Source of the DNA: Streptomyces sp. Edi4 | GTDB taxonomy: Bacteria > Actinomycetota > Actinomycetes > Streptomycetales > Streptomycetaceae | Reading direction: 5' to 3' | DNA length: 33,001 nt | Assembly: GCF_040253615.1 (NCBI RefSeq) | Contig: NZ_JBEJGY010000006.1 | Span: forward strand, 1 to 33,001 | Shown here: piece after piece, positions 1-5,768 of the stretch | How the letters are laid out: each line of letters opens with the position of its first letter | Position numbering within the stretch: the stretch's first letter is position 1 | Notes under the pieces: model-generated | Database searches by the model: none | Seen by the model: only the letters and a program-made list of their open reading frames with translations | Told to the model about the DNA's origin: nothing | Program-made: the position numbers and the translations under genes

Positions 1-319
1 TTGGTCCTTTCCCTGTTTTTGATCTTGAACCGGTGGCGGTCCTTCATCACGGCAGGGTCCGGGGCCTACGGGTGGGCCAGCTCTTCACGTCACTCAATCA
101 CCCTCGGGTATCGCGTGTCGCAGCGGATCCCCGTCCCACGTCGATCAAGGTTCGTTTCGGCCCGTCCTGCGGGACGGAACTGGGGGTGGGTATGCCGGCG
201 GGCCCGGGGTGCGGGAGGCGCCAGACGGTCACCAACGGTGATCACCGTCAGTGGTGTGCGGCGGTTCTGGCTGGCTCAGCGTTCCGGCCCCCGGCGCCGT
301 TTTCTACACTCGGGCATGA
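1..319. other. Gene-free left edge with two dyads
   Basis: No reading frame here has a ribosome site plus recognisable protein. The two overlapping plus-strand frames that cross it read as arginine- and proline-rich shadow sequence. Visible structure is a short hairpin around 162-177 (CCGTCC, loop, GGGACGG) and a perfect 14-bp palindrome, ACGGTGATCACCGT, at 235-248, which could be an operator. No promoter is clear. It may be the 3' flank of a gene outside the window. Confidence 0.45.
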
Positions 320-354
320 CGAGACCCCCGGCACTTCACCTGCCAGGGGTCTCG
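320..354 (-). terminator. Hairpin terminator after the 371-930 gene pair
   Basis: Perfect 9-bp arms CGAGACCCC (320-328) and GGGGTCTCG (346-354) continue after one mismatch into GGCA/TGCC with a 7-nt loop. It lies 16 bases beyond the stop codon of the minus-strand gene ending at 371, so it is probably the terminator of that operon. There is no long U tract on the minus-strand side, as is usual in high-G+C actinomycetes. Confidence 0.7.
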
Positions 355-370
355 TTTACTCGGGTGCTCG

Positions 371-646
371 TCAAGGGCCTGCGATGAGCCAGAGGATCAG
401 CACCGCGTCCAGGTCTCGGTCGTGGCGGTAGACGACCGTGATGCCGCGGCCGCCGGTCTGCTCGGGGAGCAGGTCGATGGCGTAGGACTCCGAGCGGGGG
501 TCTGCGTCCGGCAGTCCCCGGGCGTGGTCGGGGGTGGGGTCCTCTTCCAGCGAGGCACGCACCGACATGACGGATGTCCGCTCCCCCACGGTGAGATCGC
601 CCTGAAGGATCTTCTCGGCCGCGTCGCTGTAGAACGCGTAGGTCAC
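371..646 (-). CDS. Small RelE/ParE-like toxin candidate (91 aa)
   Basis: The start is GTG at 646, overlapping the upstream DUF6247 gene by four bases (GTGA), so the pair is translationally coupled. The protein opens with VTYAFYSDAAEKIL, is acidic in the middle and ends in a beta-rich stretch, ITVVYRHDRDLDAVLILWLI. A short N-terminal helix followed by basic/aromatic strands resembles the RelE/ParE fold, and DUF6247 proteins are often found as the upstream partner of such small proteins. Toxin function is inferred from size, order and coupling. I cannot point to a proven catalytic residue. It is followed directly by a terminator hairpin. Confidence 0.6.
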   Translation of the reverse strand: MTYAFYSDAAEKILQGDLTVGERTSVMSVRASLEEDPTPDHARGLPDADPRSESYAIDLLPEQTGGRGITVVYRHDRDLDAVLILWLIAGP

Positions 647-930
647 CGGGCGTTCCTCTCGGCCATCTTCTGGCCCAGCTCGAAGGCGACGTCGTCGGTG
701 CTGCGCATCAGGGCCGCCATCGCCTGGGGGTCGCACCGCAGCAGGACCCGGTGGCGGTACGCCTGGGTAATCTCGCGGACGCGGGTGAGGTCGTCCAGGT
801 CCGCGGCCGCGAGCTCGCGCTCGAACGTCTCGGCGTCGCCGGGCAGGCCCCAGACGCTCAGGGCGGTTCGCAGTTCGGCGAGCGTACGCATCGGCGGTAC
901 GGCGTCGCGGTGATCGGGTTGTGCTGTCAC
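643..930 (-). CDS. DUF6247 family protein (95 aa), possible antitoxin
   Basis: The start is GTG at 930, with AGGAGG at 935-940 just upstream. The sequence matches the DUF6247 pattern known from Streptomyces: a disordered N-terminus, then TLAELRTALSVWGLPGD, an acidic helix, and DDLTRVREITQAYRHRVLLRC. It is almost all helical and has no membrane segment. Its last codon overlaps the start of the 91-aa gene below it. Gene order (helical acidic protein first, small beta-rich protein second) is the usual antitoxin-toxin order, so an antitoxin role is a reasonable inference, but the family is formally uncharacterised. Confidence 0.75.
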   Translation of the reverse strand: MTAQPDHRDAVPPMRTLAELRTALSVWGLPGDAETFERELAAADLDDLTRVREITQAYRHRVLLRCDPQAMAALMRSTDDVAFELGQKMAERNAR

Positions 931-1211
931 TGCCCCTCCTCGGGTTGGTCATTCGAGTGTCCTACGCAGGGACCGGCGCTGTCCGCCGCCGGCCCCGTTC
1001 CGCCTCTTGGCGGATCATCGGATTTCCGGGCGCGCCCCTTGCTTTCAGGGCAGGGGTAGAACGGACGGGCGCGTCCGCGCCCGGCACCCCGGGTGCGGGC
1101 CTTTGCGGAGCGCGCGTTCACCGTCACCGCCCGCTCGGCCGCGGGCGGCCTCCCGTGCGGCGCCGGGCGCGCTCCGCCGCCTGCCGCACCTCACGCGCGC
1201 CCCGCCAATCC

Positions 1212-1249
1212 AGGAGCCCCGCTGAGCGCTGCGGCTCGGCGGGGCTCCT
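1212..1249. terminator. Strong GC hairpin inside the 228-bp repeat
   Basis: Arms AGGAGCCCCGC (1212-1222) and GCGGGGCTCCT (1239-1249) are perfectly complementary. Inside them GAGC pairs with GCTC around a 6-nt loop. It looks like a rho-independent terminator without a U tract. It could protect either flank. The same hairpin occurs in the right repeat copy. Confidence 0.6.
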
Positions 1250-1252
1250 CAA

Positions 1253-1265
1253 GCCACCCAAAGCG
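1253..1265 (-). repeat. Dispersed polar motif in the left 228-bp repeat
   Basis: GCCACCCAAAGCG, i.e. CGCTTTGGGTGGC on the minus strand, at the inner end of the repeat copy. Confidence 0.85.
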
Positions 1266-1321
1266 GGGGCCAGTCACGCGGTCTGCTGCACGACGCCGGG
1301 TGCGCGTAGAACTGCGTAGAT

Positions 1322-1347
1322 GCGGTCTATCTACCTAGATAGACCGC
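1322..1347. promoter_or_regulatory. 26-bp CTAG-type palindrome, site 1
   Basis: Arms GCGGTCTATCTA (1322-1333) and TAGATAGACCGC (1336-1347) form a perfect dyad with a 2-bp spacer. Near-identical 26-mers lie at 17090-17115 and 17918-17943 around the partition locus. This copy overlaps the stop codon of the DUF6919 gene. It is probably a binding site for a protein encoded by the element. Confidence 0.75.
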
Positions 1348-1912
1348 GCAGGCGGCCGAGAGTGCGCCACAGGCGTTCGCCGGCGGGGCCGTACTCCGGT
1401 GCCACGACCGACACGTACGTGCCGCGGGCGACCTGGTCGGCGAACCGGGGCTCCAGCTCAGCCCACTGGTCGAGGAGATGCGCGCGGCTGACCCGACCGC
1501 CGAACGCGGTCATCGGCTCACGATCGCGCGTGGTGACGACCACGGCCTGGTCGGCCTCGGCGATCCGCACCAGCATCCCGGCGCCGCAGACAGCGCCGGC
1601 CAGACGGCGCAGAAGGAACGGGTCGGTGACGACCATCTCGACGGCGGCGCGCTGCTCCCACCACCGGCCATCGGCGCCGGTCCCGGCGAGGCCGGGCTGG
1701 GACTGGGTGGTCACGTATCCGGCGCGGCACAGGGCCGCCAGCACGGGCACCAGGTGAGCGGTCTCCTCGTCGGGCCCGTAATGGGCGGCGTAGCCGGGGC
1801 GGGAGGCGATCTTCCCCTCCAGCCAGAGCGCCATCAGCTCGCCGAGATCGGCGACGGTGCGCACGGAGCTCCACCGGTTGCGGTCGGCTCGGCTCATTCC
1901 GCGGATGCTCAT
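1331..1912 (-). CDS. DUF6919 domain protein (193 aa)
   Basis: The start was chosen at ATG 1912 because AGAGGA sits about seven bases upstream. A longer frame to 1990 lacks such a site. The N-terminal half carries the pattern of the DUF6919 family of Streptomyces: SRADRNRWSSVRTVADLGEL, then MALWLEGKIASRPGY and a helical LVPVLAALCRAGYVTTQSQPG block. The C-terminal half (about 95-193) is alpha/beta and unassigned. The protein is soluble, with no signal or membrane segment. Function is unknown. Its TAG stop lies inside the 26-bp palindrome at 1322-1347, so a bound protein would sit on its 3' end. Confidence 0.75.
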   Translation of the reverse strand: MSIRGMSRADRNRWSSVRTVADLGELMALWLEGKIASRPGYAAHYGPDEETAHLVPVLAALCRAGYVTTQSQPGLAGTGADGRWWEQRAAVEMVVTDPFLLRRLAGAVCGAGMLVRIAEADQAVVVTTRDREPMTAFGGRVSRAHLLDQWAELEPRFADQVARGTYVSVVAPEYGPAGERLWRTLGRLRGLSR

Positions 1913-1933
1913 GTTCTGGTCCTCTCGGTGATA

Positions 1934-1959
1934 ACCGGGGCCGCCGTAGCGGCCCCGGT
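1934..1959 (-). terminator. Perfect 11-bp stem with CGTA loop
   Basis: Arms ACCGGGGCCGC and GCGGCCCCGGT flank a 4-nt loop, CGTA. The hairpin lies between the 64-aa gene ending at 2012 and the DUF6919 start at 1912 on the same strand, so it would act as a terminator or attenuator that uncouples the two. Confidence 0.6.
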
Positions 1960-2011
1960 CTCGCTGCGGATGGGCAGTTGTCTGCACCAAGGAGCGGTGG
2001 GTGCGGGCTGG

Positions 2012-2206
2012 TCAGTCGCTCCACACTCGGTGGCCCACGACCTGCCCCTGGGGGTGCTCGGACCGCGCGTCCTTCGTGGCGGCCGCGAGAGCCGCCTCCG
2101 GGGTCGACTTGGCGTCGTTGCTGTAGTAGGTCAGCAGGTCTTCGCGGGTGGGGATGCGGACGTTGACCTGGGCCCAGAAGCGGGCGGCGCCCTTGTACTT
2201 GCTCAT
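2012..2206 (-). CDS. Small orphan protein (64 aa)
   Basis: Start ATG 2206, preceded by GGAGA. The frame extends further upstream, but no earlier start has a ribosome site. The protein (MSKYKGAARFWAQVNVRIP...) is basic at the N-terminus and ends in an alanine-rich helix and HPQGQVVGHRVWSD. I do not recognise a family. Small proteins of this kind are common downstream of plasmid transfer operons in Streptomyces. It lies 41 bases downstream of the 104-aa gene and probably shares its transcript. Confidence 0.6.
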   Translation of the reverse strand: MSKYKGAARFWAQVNVRIPTREDLLTYYSNDAKSTPEAALAAATKDARSEHPQGQVVGHRVWSD

Positions 2207-2247
2207 GCGTGTCTCCAGAGTTCGCGTGCCGTTGAAGAAGTAGTTGG

Positions 2248-2562
2248 TCAGCGCCAGCGCCACGGTTCCTCGGCCTCGGCCGCCCGGTCGGCGGCCTCGG
2301 CCAGGAGCTGGATGTCCTCGGCCCAGTCGGGCGGCATGAGCCGGTGTTCGGCCGCCCGCTCCAAGACCGTCGCGATCCGTCCGGCCTCGGCCGGCGGGAT
2401 GGTGAAGGGGTCGCCGGAGCGGCGGTTGAAAAGGTGCGCGATCTGGCGCCAGTCACCCGCCGACAACACGTGGGCGAGTTGCTGGCCGAGGTTGTGCACC
2501 GTGGTGTACGAGCGCCGGACTTCGCCCTGCGCGTTGCTGCCGTGGGAGATGTTCCAGCCCAT
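2248..2562 (-). CDS. DUF7739-like protein, copy 2 (104 aa)
   Basis: Start ATG 2562, with GGAGG upstream inside the preceding gene. The upstream stop and this start overlap as TGATG. The protein begins MGWNISHG and ends with AEAADRAAEAEEPWRWR. It is a clear paralogue of its upstream neighbour: both have ISHG near the start, a central IPPAEAGRIA or IEPEQAAAVA helix, and a closing alanine-rich helix ending in a W-x-WR motif. I believe this is the DUF7739 family of Streptomyces. Its role is unknown. Confidence 0.7.
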   Translation of the reverse strand: MGWNISHGSNAQGEVRRSYTTVHNLGQQLAHVLSAGDWRQIAHLFNRRSGDPFTIPPAEAGRIATVLERAAEHRLMPPDWAEDIQLLAEAADRAAEAEEPWRWR

Positions 2563-2900
2563 CAGTTCTGCCTCCAAATCCAGGTCTCGCGGTCGGTGGC
2601 GGCGCGCTCGGCGCACTCGGCCAGAAGCACCGCCTCCTTGGTCGGGATGGGCTTGAGGAACCGGTCGTCGGCGGCACGGCGCAGGGCGGCGGCGACGGCC
2701 GCAGCCTGCTCGGGCTCGATCTCCATGGGCTCGGTGAGCTCGTGCCGCAGCAGCTGCACGACCTGCTCCAGGTCCTCCCGGTGGGCCTTGCGGGTGGGGA
2801 GGACCTTGCTGAGGGCGGTGGCCAGGGTGTGGAGGCGCTCGGTGGAGTGGGCGAGCTCGCCGAAGAAGTCGATGCCGTGGCTGATCGTGATGGCGGCCAT
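2562..2900 (-). CDS. DUF7739-like protein, copy 1 (112 aa)
   Basis: Start ATG 2900, with GAAGGTGA upstream. The frame reaches 3029, but the extra residues are proline/arginine shadow. The opening MAAITISHGIDFFGELAHST is typical of small Streptomyces proteins now called DUF7739. An all-helical body follows, ending ATDRETWIWRQN. It overlaps the next gene by one base. The tandem pair looks like a local duplication followed by strong divergence, which suggests the two may form a heterodimer. No motif hints at enzymatic activity. Confidence 0.7.
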   Translation of the reverse strand: MAAITISHGIDFFGELAHSTERLHTLATALSKVLPTRKAHREDLEQVVQLLRHELTEPMEIEPEQAAAVAAALRRAADDRFLKPIPTKEAVLLAECAERAATDRETWIWRQN

Positions 2901-2902
2901 GG

Positions 2903-3085
2903 TCAGCTCACCTTCAGTCCGACAACGGCGGCCTTCTCGCTCACCCGGTCGAACGCCTTCTCCTCGGTCGGCTGCGGCTCGGACCGGACCATGACCATGC
3001 CCTGGTCGTTGTGGATCTCGGCGATCCACTGGTACTCGCGGCTGCCCTTGTAGCGGATCTCGTACGAGACGAAGTGGTACTTCAC
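2903..3085 (-). CDS. Small orphan protein (60 aa)
   Basis: Start GTG 3085, with AGGGAGA upstream. It ends two bases before the start of the next gene, so it is the first gene of a tightly coupled run of three. The sequence MKYHFVSYEIRYKGSREYQWIAEIHND suggests a small beta-sheet domain followed by a helix. No family is recognised. Confidence 0.6.
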   Translation of the reverse strand: MKYHFVSYEIRYKGSREYQWIAEIHNDQGMVMVRSEPQPTEEKAFDRVSEKAAVVGLKVS

Positions 3086-3110
3086 GGTGTCTCCCTTGGC
3101 GGGGTGGTGC

Positions 3111-3193
3111 GCTGGCTAGTTGATGTGCTGGCTAGTCAGCGAGCTGACGCGCTGGCGTTCTGGCTCGTCAGCTCGTTGACGTGCTGGCGAGCG
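3111..3193. repeat. 4-bp-phased CTGG/CTAG/TCAG tract A
   Basis: Read in steps of four, the gap is built from CTGG, CTAG, TCAG, CGAG, CTGA, CGCG, CTGG, CTCG, TCAG, CTCG and similar words, with almost every fourth base G or A. Similar tracts lie at 8111-8175, 8806-8875, 15885-15922 and 16985-17056. CTGGCTCGTCAGC is common to three of them. They occur only in gaps or over stop codons. The function is unknown. Confidence 0.75.
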
Positions 3194-3194
3194 G

Positions 3195-3476
3195 TCAGTG
3201 CGTGGGTGCTCCGCCCCAGAGCCAGGCCGCTTCCTGGTCGAACACGTCGGTCACAGCCGCTTCGCGGGTGAGGTGGGGCCTCGACGTGTACTGGTGATCG
3301 CGGCGCGTGAGGGTGGCCGTCCAGGTCGACCCGGCCGGGCCGAGCTCCTCGTAGGCGGTGATCACCTGGGAGCGGGAGCGGTCCGTCCACCCGCGCGCGC
3401 CCGCGTAGGACGGTCCAACGGGTCCAACGGATGTTCCTTTTTCCTGGTCAGAGCGTTGTGCCGGGGTCGCATTCAT
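3195..3476 (-). CDS. Orphan protein (93 aa)
   Basis: Start ATG 3476, with GGGAGG upstream, overlapping the DUF6197 gene by four bases (ATGA). The N-terminal third is polar and probably disordered. The rest (ITAYEELGPAGSTWTATLTR, then HLTREAAVTDVFDQEAAWLW) looks like a small beta-then-alpha domain, similar in layout to the 60-aa protein that follows at 3085. No family is recognised. It is translationally coupled to the DUF6197 gene. Confidence 0.65.
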   Translation of the reverse strand: MNATPAQRSDQEKGTSVGPVGPSYAGARGWTDRSRSQVITAYEELGPAGSTWTATLTRRDHQYTSRPHLTREAAVTDVFDQEAAWLWGGAPTH

Positions 3477-4102
3477 CGGCGCGCCTCCCGGGCCTGCGAG
3501 GCCGCGGTGCGGACCAGGGCGAGGGCTTCCTCGCGGGTGCGGCCGGGGCCCTCGTTCCACCAGTAGTACGCCTGGGTGATGCCGCGCTGTCCGAGGACGT
3601 CCTGGAGGTGGCCGGCGGCGGCGTGGACGGTGGACTCATCCCCGTAGCCGAGGCGGAACAGGACCGCCTGCGCGCCGAGGATGCAGCGGCGCCCGTCGAC
3701 CGTGCGGCTCTTGCCGTTATGTGCCCAGCCCCAGGTCTCCAGGACCAGGGCGGTCAGCTCCAGGTGCTCGGCGGGGCTGACCCGACGGGGCCGGCCCGCG
3801 TGCAGCCGGCGCACGACCGGCAGTGCCCAGTCCGGCAGCAGCCTCAGCAGCGGGGACGGGGCGAGCAGTTCGGGCGCCGAGGCGGCCGGGGCGACGGGCA
3901 GCGTGGCCAGCGCCTCGGCGACCAGAGCGGCCGTGGTCTTGGTGACCAGGTGATGCGCAGTGGGCTGGGCGGTGGTCCTCGACCGCGCCGCCAGGTAGCG
4001 CTCGATCTCGCCGACCATCGCGGCCGCGTGCCGGTCGAGCGACAACTCCGGGTTGTCGCCGGCGGACGGCCTGCTTGCTCTGGCCAGGGTCCTCGTGCTC
4101 AT
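3473..4102 (-). CDS. DUF6197 family protein (209 aa)
   Basis: Start ATG 4102, with GGAGGTA upstream. After a variable N-terminal 100 residues comes the DUF6197 core: LVLETWGWAHNGKSRTVDG, RCILGAQAVLFRLGYGD, then HLQDVLGQRGITQAYYWWNE. The conserved Trp, Cys and the closing WWN are typical of this actinobacterial family, which is frequent on plasmids and phages. It is soluble with no known activity. It is preceded by a conserved-loop hairpin at 4150-4187 that may lie in its leader. Confidence 0.8.
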   Translation of the reverse strand: MSTRTLARASRPSAGDNPELSLDRHAAAMVGEIERYLAARSRTTAQPTAHHLVTKTTAALVAEALATLPVAPAASAPELLAPSPLLRLLPDWALPVVRRLHAGRPRRVSPAEHLELTALVLETWGWAHNGKSRTVDGRRCILGAQAVLFRLGYGDESTVHAAAGHLQDVLGQRGITQAYYWWNEGPGRTREEALALVRTAASQAREARR

Positions 4103-4149
4103 CTCGTACTACCTCCGTGTGGTGAGTCGATCGCTGTGCGGGTGGGTGA

Positions 4150-4187
4150 GGGCGTCCCCGGTGCTGTCCAGGCGGAAGGGGGCGCCC
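4150..4187 (-). promoter_or_regulatory. Stem-loop with conserved loop, copy 1
   Basis: Arms GGGCGTCCCC (4150-4159) and GGGGGCGCCC (4178-4187) pair with one G-U. The loop GGTGCTGTCCAGGCGGAA is the same as in the stem-loop at 4897-4936. Both lie 5' of a minus-strand gene and 3' of another, so they may be processing sites, terminators or leader elements. Confidence 0.55.
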
Positions 4188-4194
4188 TCGGCTT

Positions 4195-4377
4195 TCAGCG
4201 GCCCTGCTTGCGCAGTCGGCTGCCGTAGGCGGAGATTTCCTCGATCGTGATCCCGGCCCGGCGGGCCTCGGCGACGGCCTGAGCCAGGGGCTCGGGGGCC
4301 TTCGCGAATCCGGACTCCGCAAGTTCGCAGGCAAGCTCGGCTGCCCTGCGCAGGAGCGCTTCTCGGTCGGTCGTCAT
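4195..4377 (-). CDS. Small helical orphan protein (60 aa)
   Basis: Start ATG 4377, with GGAAGGAG upstream. The frame runs on to 4512 but overlaps the neighbour and lacks a site there. It is all helical: MTTDREALLRRAAELACELAESGF, then AVAEARRAGITIEEISAYGSRLRKQ. The piece ARRAGIT-x-x-EI also occurs in the 60-aa protein at 5371-5553, so the two are probably related. The family is not recognised. Confidence 0.65.
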   Translation of the reverse strand: MTTDREALLRRAAELACELAESGFAKAPEPLAQAVAEARRAGITIEEISAYGSRLRKQGR

Positions 4378-4462
4378 CTCTGCTCCTTCCGGACGCTCGG
4401 CCCTCTGGCCAGGTCCCCTCACCGCCCGTACGGGACGGGCGGATCGGGCAGCGGCCAGGAGG

Positions 4463-4852
4463 TCAGCGGCGGGCGCCGGCGCGGCCGCGCTGCTTGCGGC
4501 GGGCCTCGGCACGCACCAGCTCGGGGTAGGCGTCGTCTTCGAGCGAGCGGGTGCTGGTGTCGCCGTCGAACGGCTCGAAGACCTCGCTGGAGGGCCCGCG
4601 CATGGTGCGGATGCCGCGCGGCTGGGTGTCGTAGACCGGCCCGTAGGTGAGGACCAGCCGCTCGGGGCTCATCGAGCCGGACATCAGTCCGAGCAGCGCC
4701 TTCTTCTCGAAGACGTAGTCGTTGGCGATCGGCTCGTTGCCCCAGGGCTGCACGGCCTCCTCGATCACCCAGTAGGTGACGCCCGCCTCGACCTCGCGAG
4801 CGAAGCGCTTCGCGTCGCGGCGGTTCTGCTCCCAGACCTTCGTCTGTGCCAT
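4463..4852 (-). CDS. Orphan protein (129 aa)
   Basis: Start ATG 4852, with AGGGAG upstream. The protein starts with a basic helix (MAQTKVWEQNRRDAKRFAREV), continues as a mixed domain with YWVIEEAVQPWGNEP and LVLTYGPVYDTQP, and ends in a very basic tail, RRKQRGRAGARR, which may bind nucleic acid. No family is recognised. It stands alone with about 80-100 bases of gap on either side and a stem-loop in its leader. Confidence 0.65.
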   Translation of the reverse strand: MAQTKVWEQNRRDAKRFAREVEAGVTYWVIEEAVQPWGNEPIANDYVFEKKALLGLMSGSMSPERLVLTYGPVYDTQPRGIRTMRGPSSEVFEPFDGDTSTRSLEDDAYPELVRAEARRKQRGRAGARR

Positions 4853-4896
4853 GTCGAACTCCCTGTGTGTGATCTCGGGTTGGTGCGGGGTGGGGA

Positions 4897-4936
4897 GGGG
4901 CGCCCCTGGTGCTGTCCAGGCGGAAAGGGGCGCCCC
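4897..4936 (-). promoter_or_regulatory. Stem-loop with conserved loop, copy 2
   Basis: The self-complementary word GGGGCGCCCC occurs at 4897-4906 and again at 4927-4936, around the loop TGGTGCTGTCCAGGCGGAAA. That loop is shared with the hairpin at 4150-4187. This copy sits between the 65-aa gene and the 129-aa gene. Confidence 0.55.
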
Positions 4937-4950
4937 GGCAAAGCGGCGGG

Positions 4951-5148
4951 TCAGGCGCGGGTGGCCTTGAAGCCGGTCACGTTGACCGTGCCGCTCTTCG
5001 TCTTGAGCTTCTGGTTAGCGAGGTCGATCAGCACGCCGTCCAGGACGCTGGCCTCGGTCGAGGTGTCGGAGGCGTAGGAGCGGCCGGTGAGCTTGTACTC
5101 GGTCTCGCCGTCGTTGAAGGTGAGGATCCAGTTCCATACGCGGGCCAT
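4951..5148 (-). CDS. Small orphan protein (65 aa)
   Basis: Start ATG 5148, with GAAGGGA upstream. The sequence MARVWNWILTFNDGETEYKLTG is rich in beta strands and ends LKTKSGTVNVTGFKATRA. It resembles small Streptomyces proteins encoded near plasmid transfer genes, but I cannot name a family. It lies 17 bases downstream of the 67-aa gene and is probably cotranscribed with it. Confidence 0.6.
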   Translation of the reverse strand: MARVWNWILTFNDGETEYKLTGRSYASDTSTEASVLDGVLIDLANQKLKTKSGTVNVTGFKATRA

Positions 5149-5165
5149 CGCGGTTCCCTTCGGGG

Positions 5166-5369
5166 TCAGCGGAGCAGCTTGTTGAGTTCGAGCTGGACCT
5201 TGTAGACGGCGACCGCGTCGGCGAGCGCCTCCGCGCCGTACTCGTCGATGAGTCGCTGGGCTGCGGCCTGCGCGGCCGGGGTGACGGTGCCGCCGAGGCA
5301 GTGCGGTTCGACCGTCCTTCGGACGTCCTGGATGATCGAGGCGAGGAACGCGGGCTCGTGCTGGGTCAT
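5166..5369 (-). CDS. Small helical orphan protein (67 aa)
   Basis: Start ATG 5369, with GAAGGGCA upstream. The preceding stop and this ATG are one base apart. The protein is helical (MTQHEPAFLASIIQDVRRTV, then AAAQRLIDEYGAEALADAVAVYK). No domain is recognised. It is the second gene of a three-gene run with the 60-aa gene before it and the 65-aa gene after it. Confidence 0.6.
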   Translation of the reverse strand: MTQHEPAFLASIIQDVRRTVEPHCLGGTVTPAAQAAAQRLIDEYGAEALADAVAVYKVQLELNKLLR

Positions 5370-5370
5370 C

Positions 5371-5553
5371 TCAGTGCCCTTCGGCCAGGTTGATGATGGC
5401 GACGGCGATCTCCGCGTCGGTGATCCCGGCCCGGCGGGCTGCCGCCCTGGCCCACTCGATCGCCTTGCGGTTGTCCTCGGTCGGCTCGGCAAGTGCGGCG
5501 AACTGCTTCTCCGCGAGCGCGACCCAGTGCAGGGTGTTCTGCCGGTCGTCCAT
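5371..5553 (-). CDS. Small helical orphan protein (60 aa)
   Basis: Start ATG 5553, with GAAGGGACC upstream. It is helical, with ARAAARRAGITDAEIAVAI near the C-terminus, matching the 60-aa protein at 4195-4377 (ARRAGITIEEI). This suggests two divergent copies of one small family in the same cluster. It is the first gene of the run after the FtsK-like gene, separated by about 200 bases with two hairpins, so it probably has its own promoter. Confidence 0.6.
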   Translation of the reverse strand: MDDRQNTLHWVALAEKQFAALAEPTEDNRKAIEWARAAARRAGITDAEIAVAIINLAEGH

Positions 5554-5755
5554 GAAACTGGTCCCTTCGGTTTGGGCGGGTTTGACGGGTGGTCGGGCGG
5601 GTGGTCATCCCCCGGTCAGCGCCGGGTTTGTCCTGGTCTGCCGGGGGGTCGTGCTGGTCTCGACGGTGGTCGCCCGACCCCCTGGGCCTCTCCGGCGACC
5701 AGGGGGCATACCGGGTTGTTCCGGGCGCCCACCCGGGGGTGACCGGGGCTCAGAC
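5554..5755. other. Gap between ftsK-like gene and small-gene run
   Basis: There is no gene in these 200 bases. They contain a perfect 8-bp hairpin, CCCCCTGG/CCAGGGGG (5678-5685 and 5699-5706), and the start of a dyad over the FtsK stop codon. The position fits a terminator for the transfer operon followed by a promoter for the small genes. I see no clear -35/-10 pair. Confidence 0.5.
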
Positions 5756-5768
5756 CTAGGGGGTCTGA
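5750..5768 (-). terminator. Dyad over the ftsK-like stop codon
   Basis: TCAGACC (5750-5756) and GGTCTGA (5762-5768) form a 7-bp stem whose loop holds part of the TAG stop. Together with the hairpin at 5678-5706 it probably ends the transfer transcript. Confidence 0.45.

Larger units (their letters stand above)
1043..1270 (+). repeat. 228-bp inverted repeat, left copy
   Basis: This stretch is the reverse complement of 25485-25712, with a single difference seen by eye (a G/A exchange near its left end) and no gap. Identity stops abruptly at both ends. It contains a C/G-rich dyad (GCACCC/GGGTGC near 1084-1096), a 15-bp hairpin at 1212-1249, and at its inner end the dispersed motif GCCACCCAAAGCG. 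No protein is plausible in it. The pair encloses 24.2 kb, so homologous recombination between the copies would invert the whole replication/transfer core. Confidence 0.9.
931..1330. other. Gene-free 400-bp gap holding a 228-bp repeat copy
   Basis: No supported gene. The gap contains the left copy of the 228-bp inverted repeat (1043-1270), a strong hairpin inside it (1212-1249), one copy of the dispersed CGCTTTGGGTGGC motif (reverse orientation, 1253-1265), and the start of a 26-bp palindrome (1322-1347). The plus-strand frames here are arginine-rich translations of the G+C-rich repeat. Confidence 0.7.

Noticed and set aside
1..431. Two overlapping plus-strand frames at the left edge
   Set aside because: No ribosome site, biased Arg/Pro composition, and they run over the terminator hairpin of the minus-strand pair.
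3111..3193. Phased tracts as a CRISPR-like array
   Set aside because: There are no spacers of constant length and no conserved repeat. The signal is a 4-bp phase, and no cas gene is in the window.
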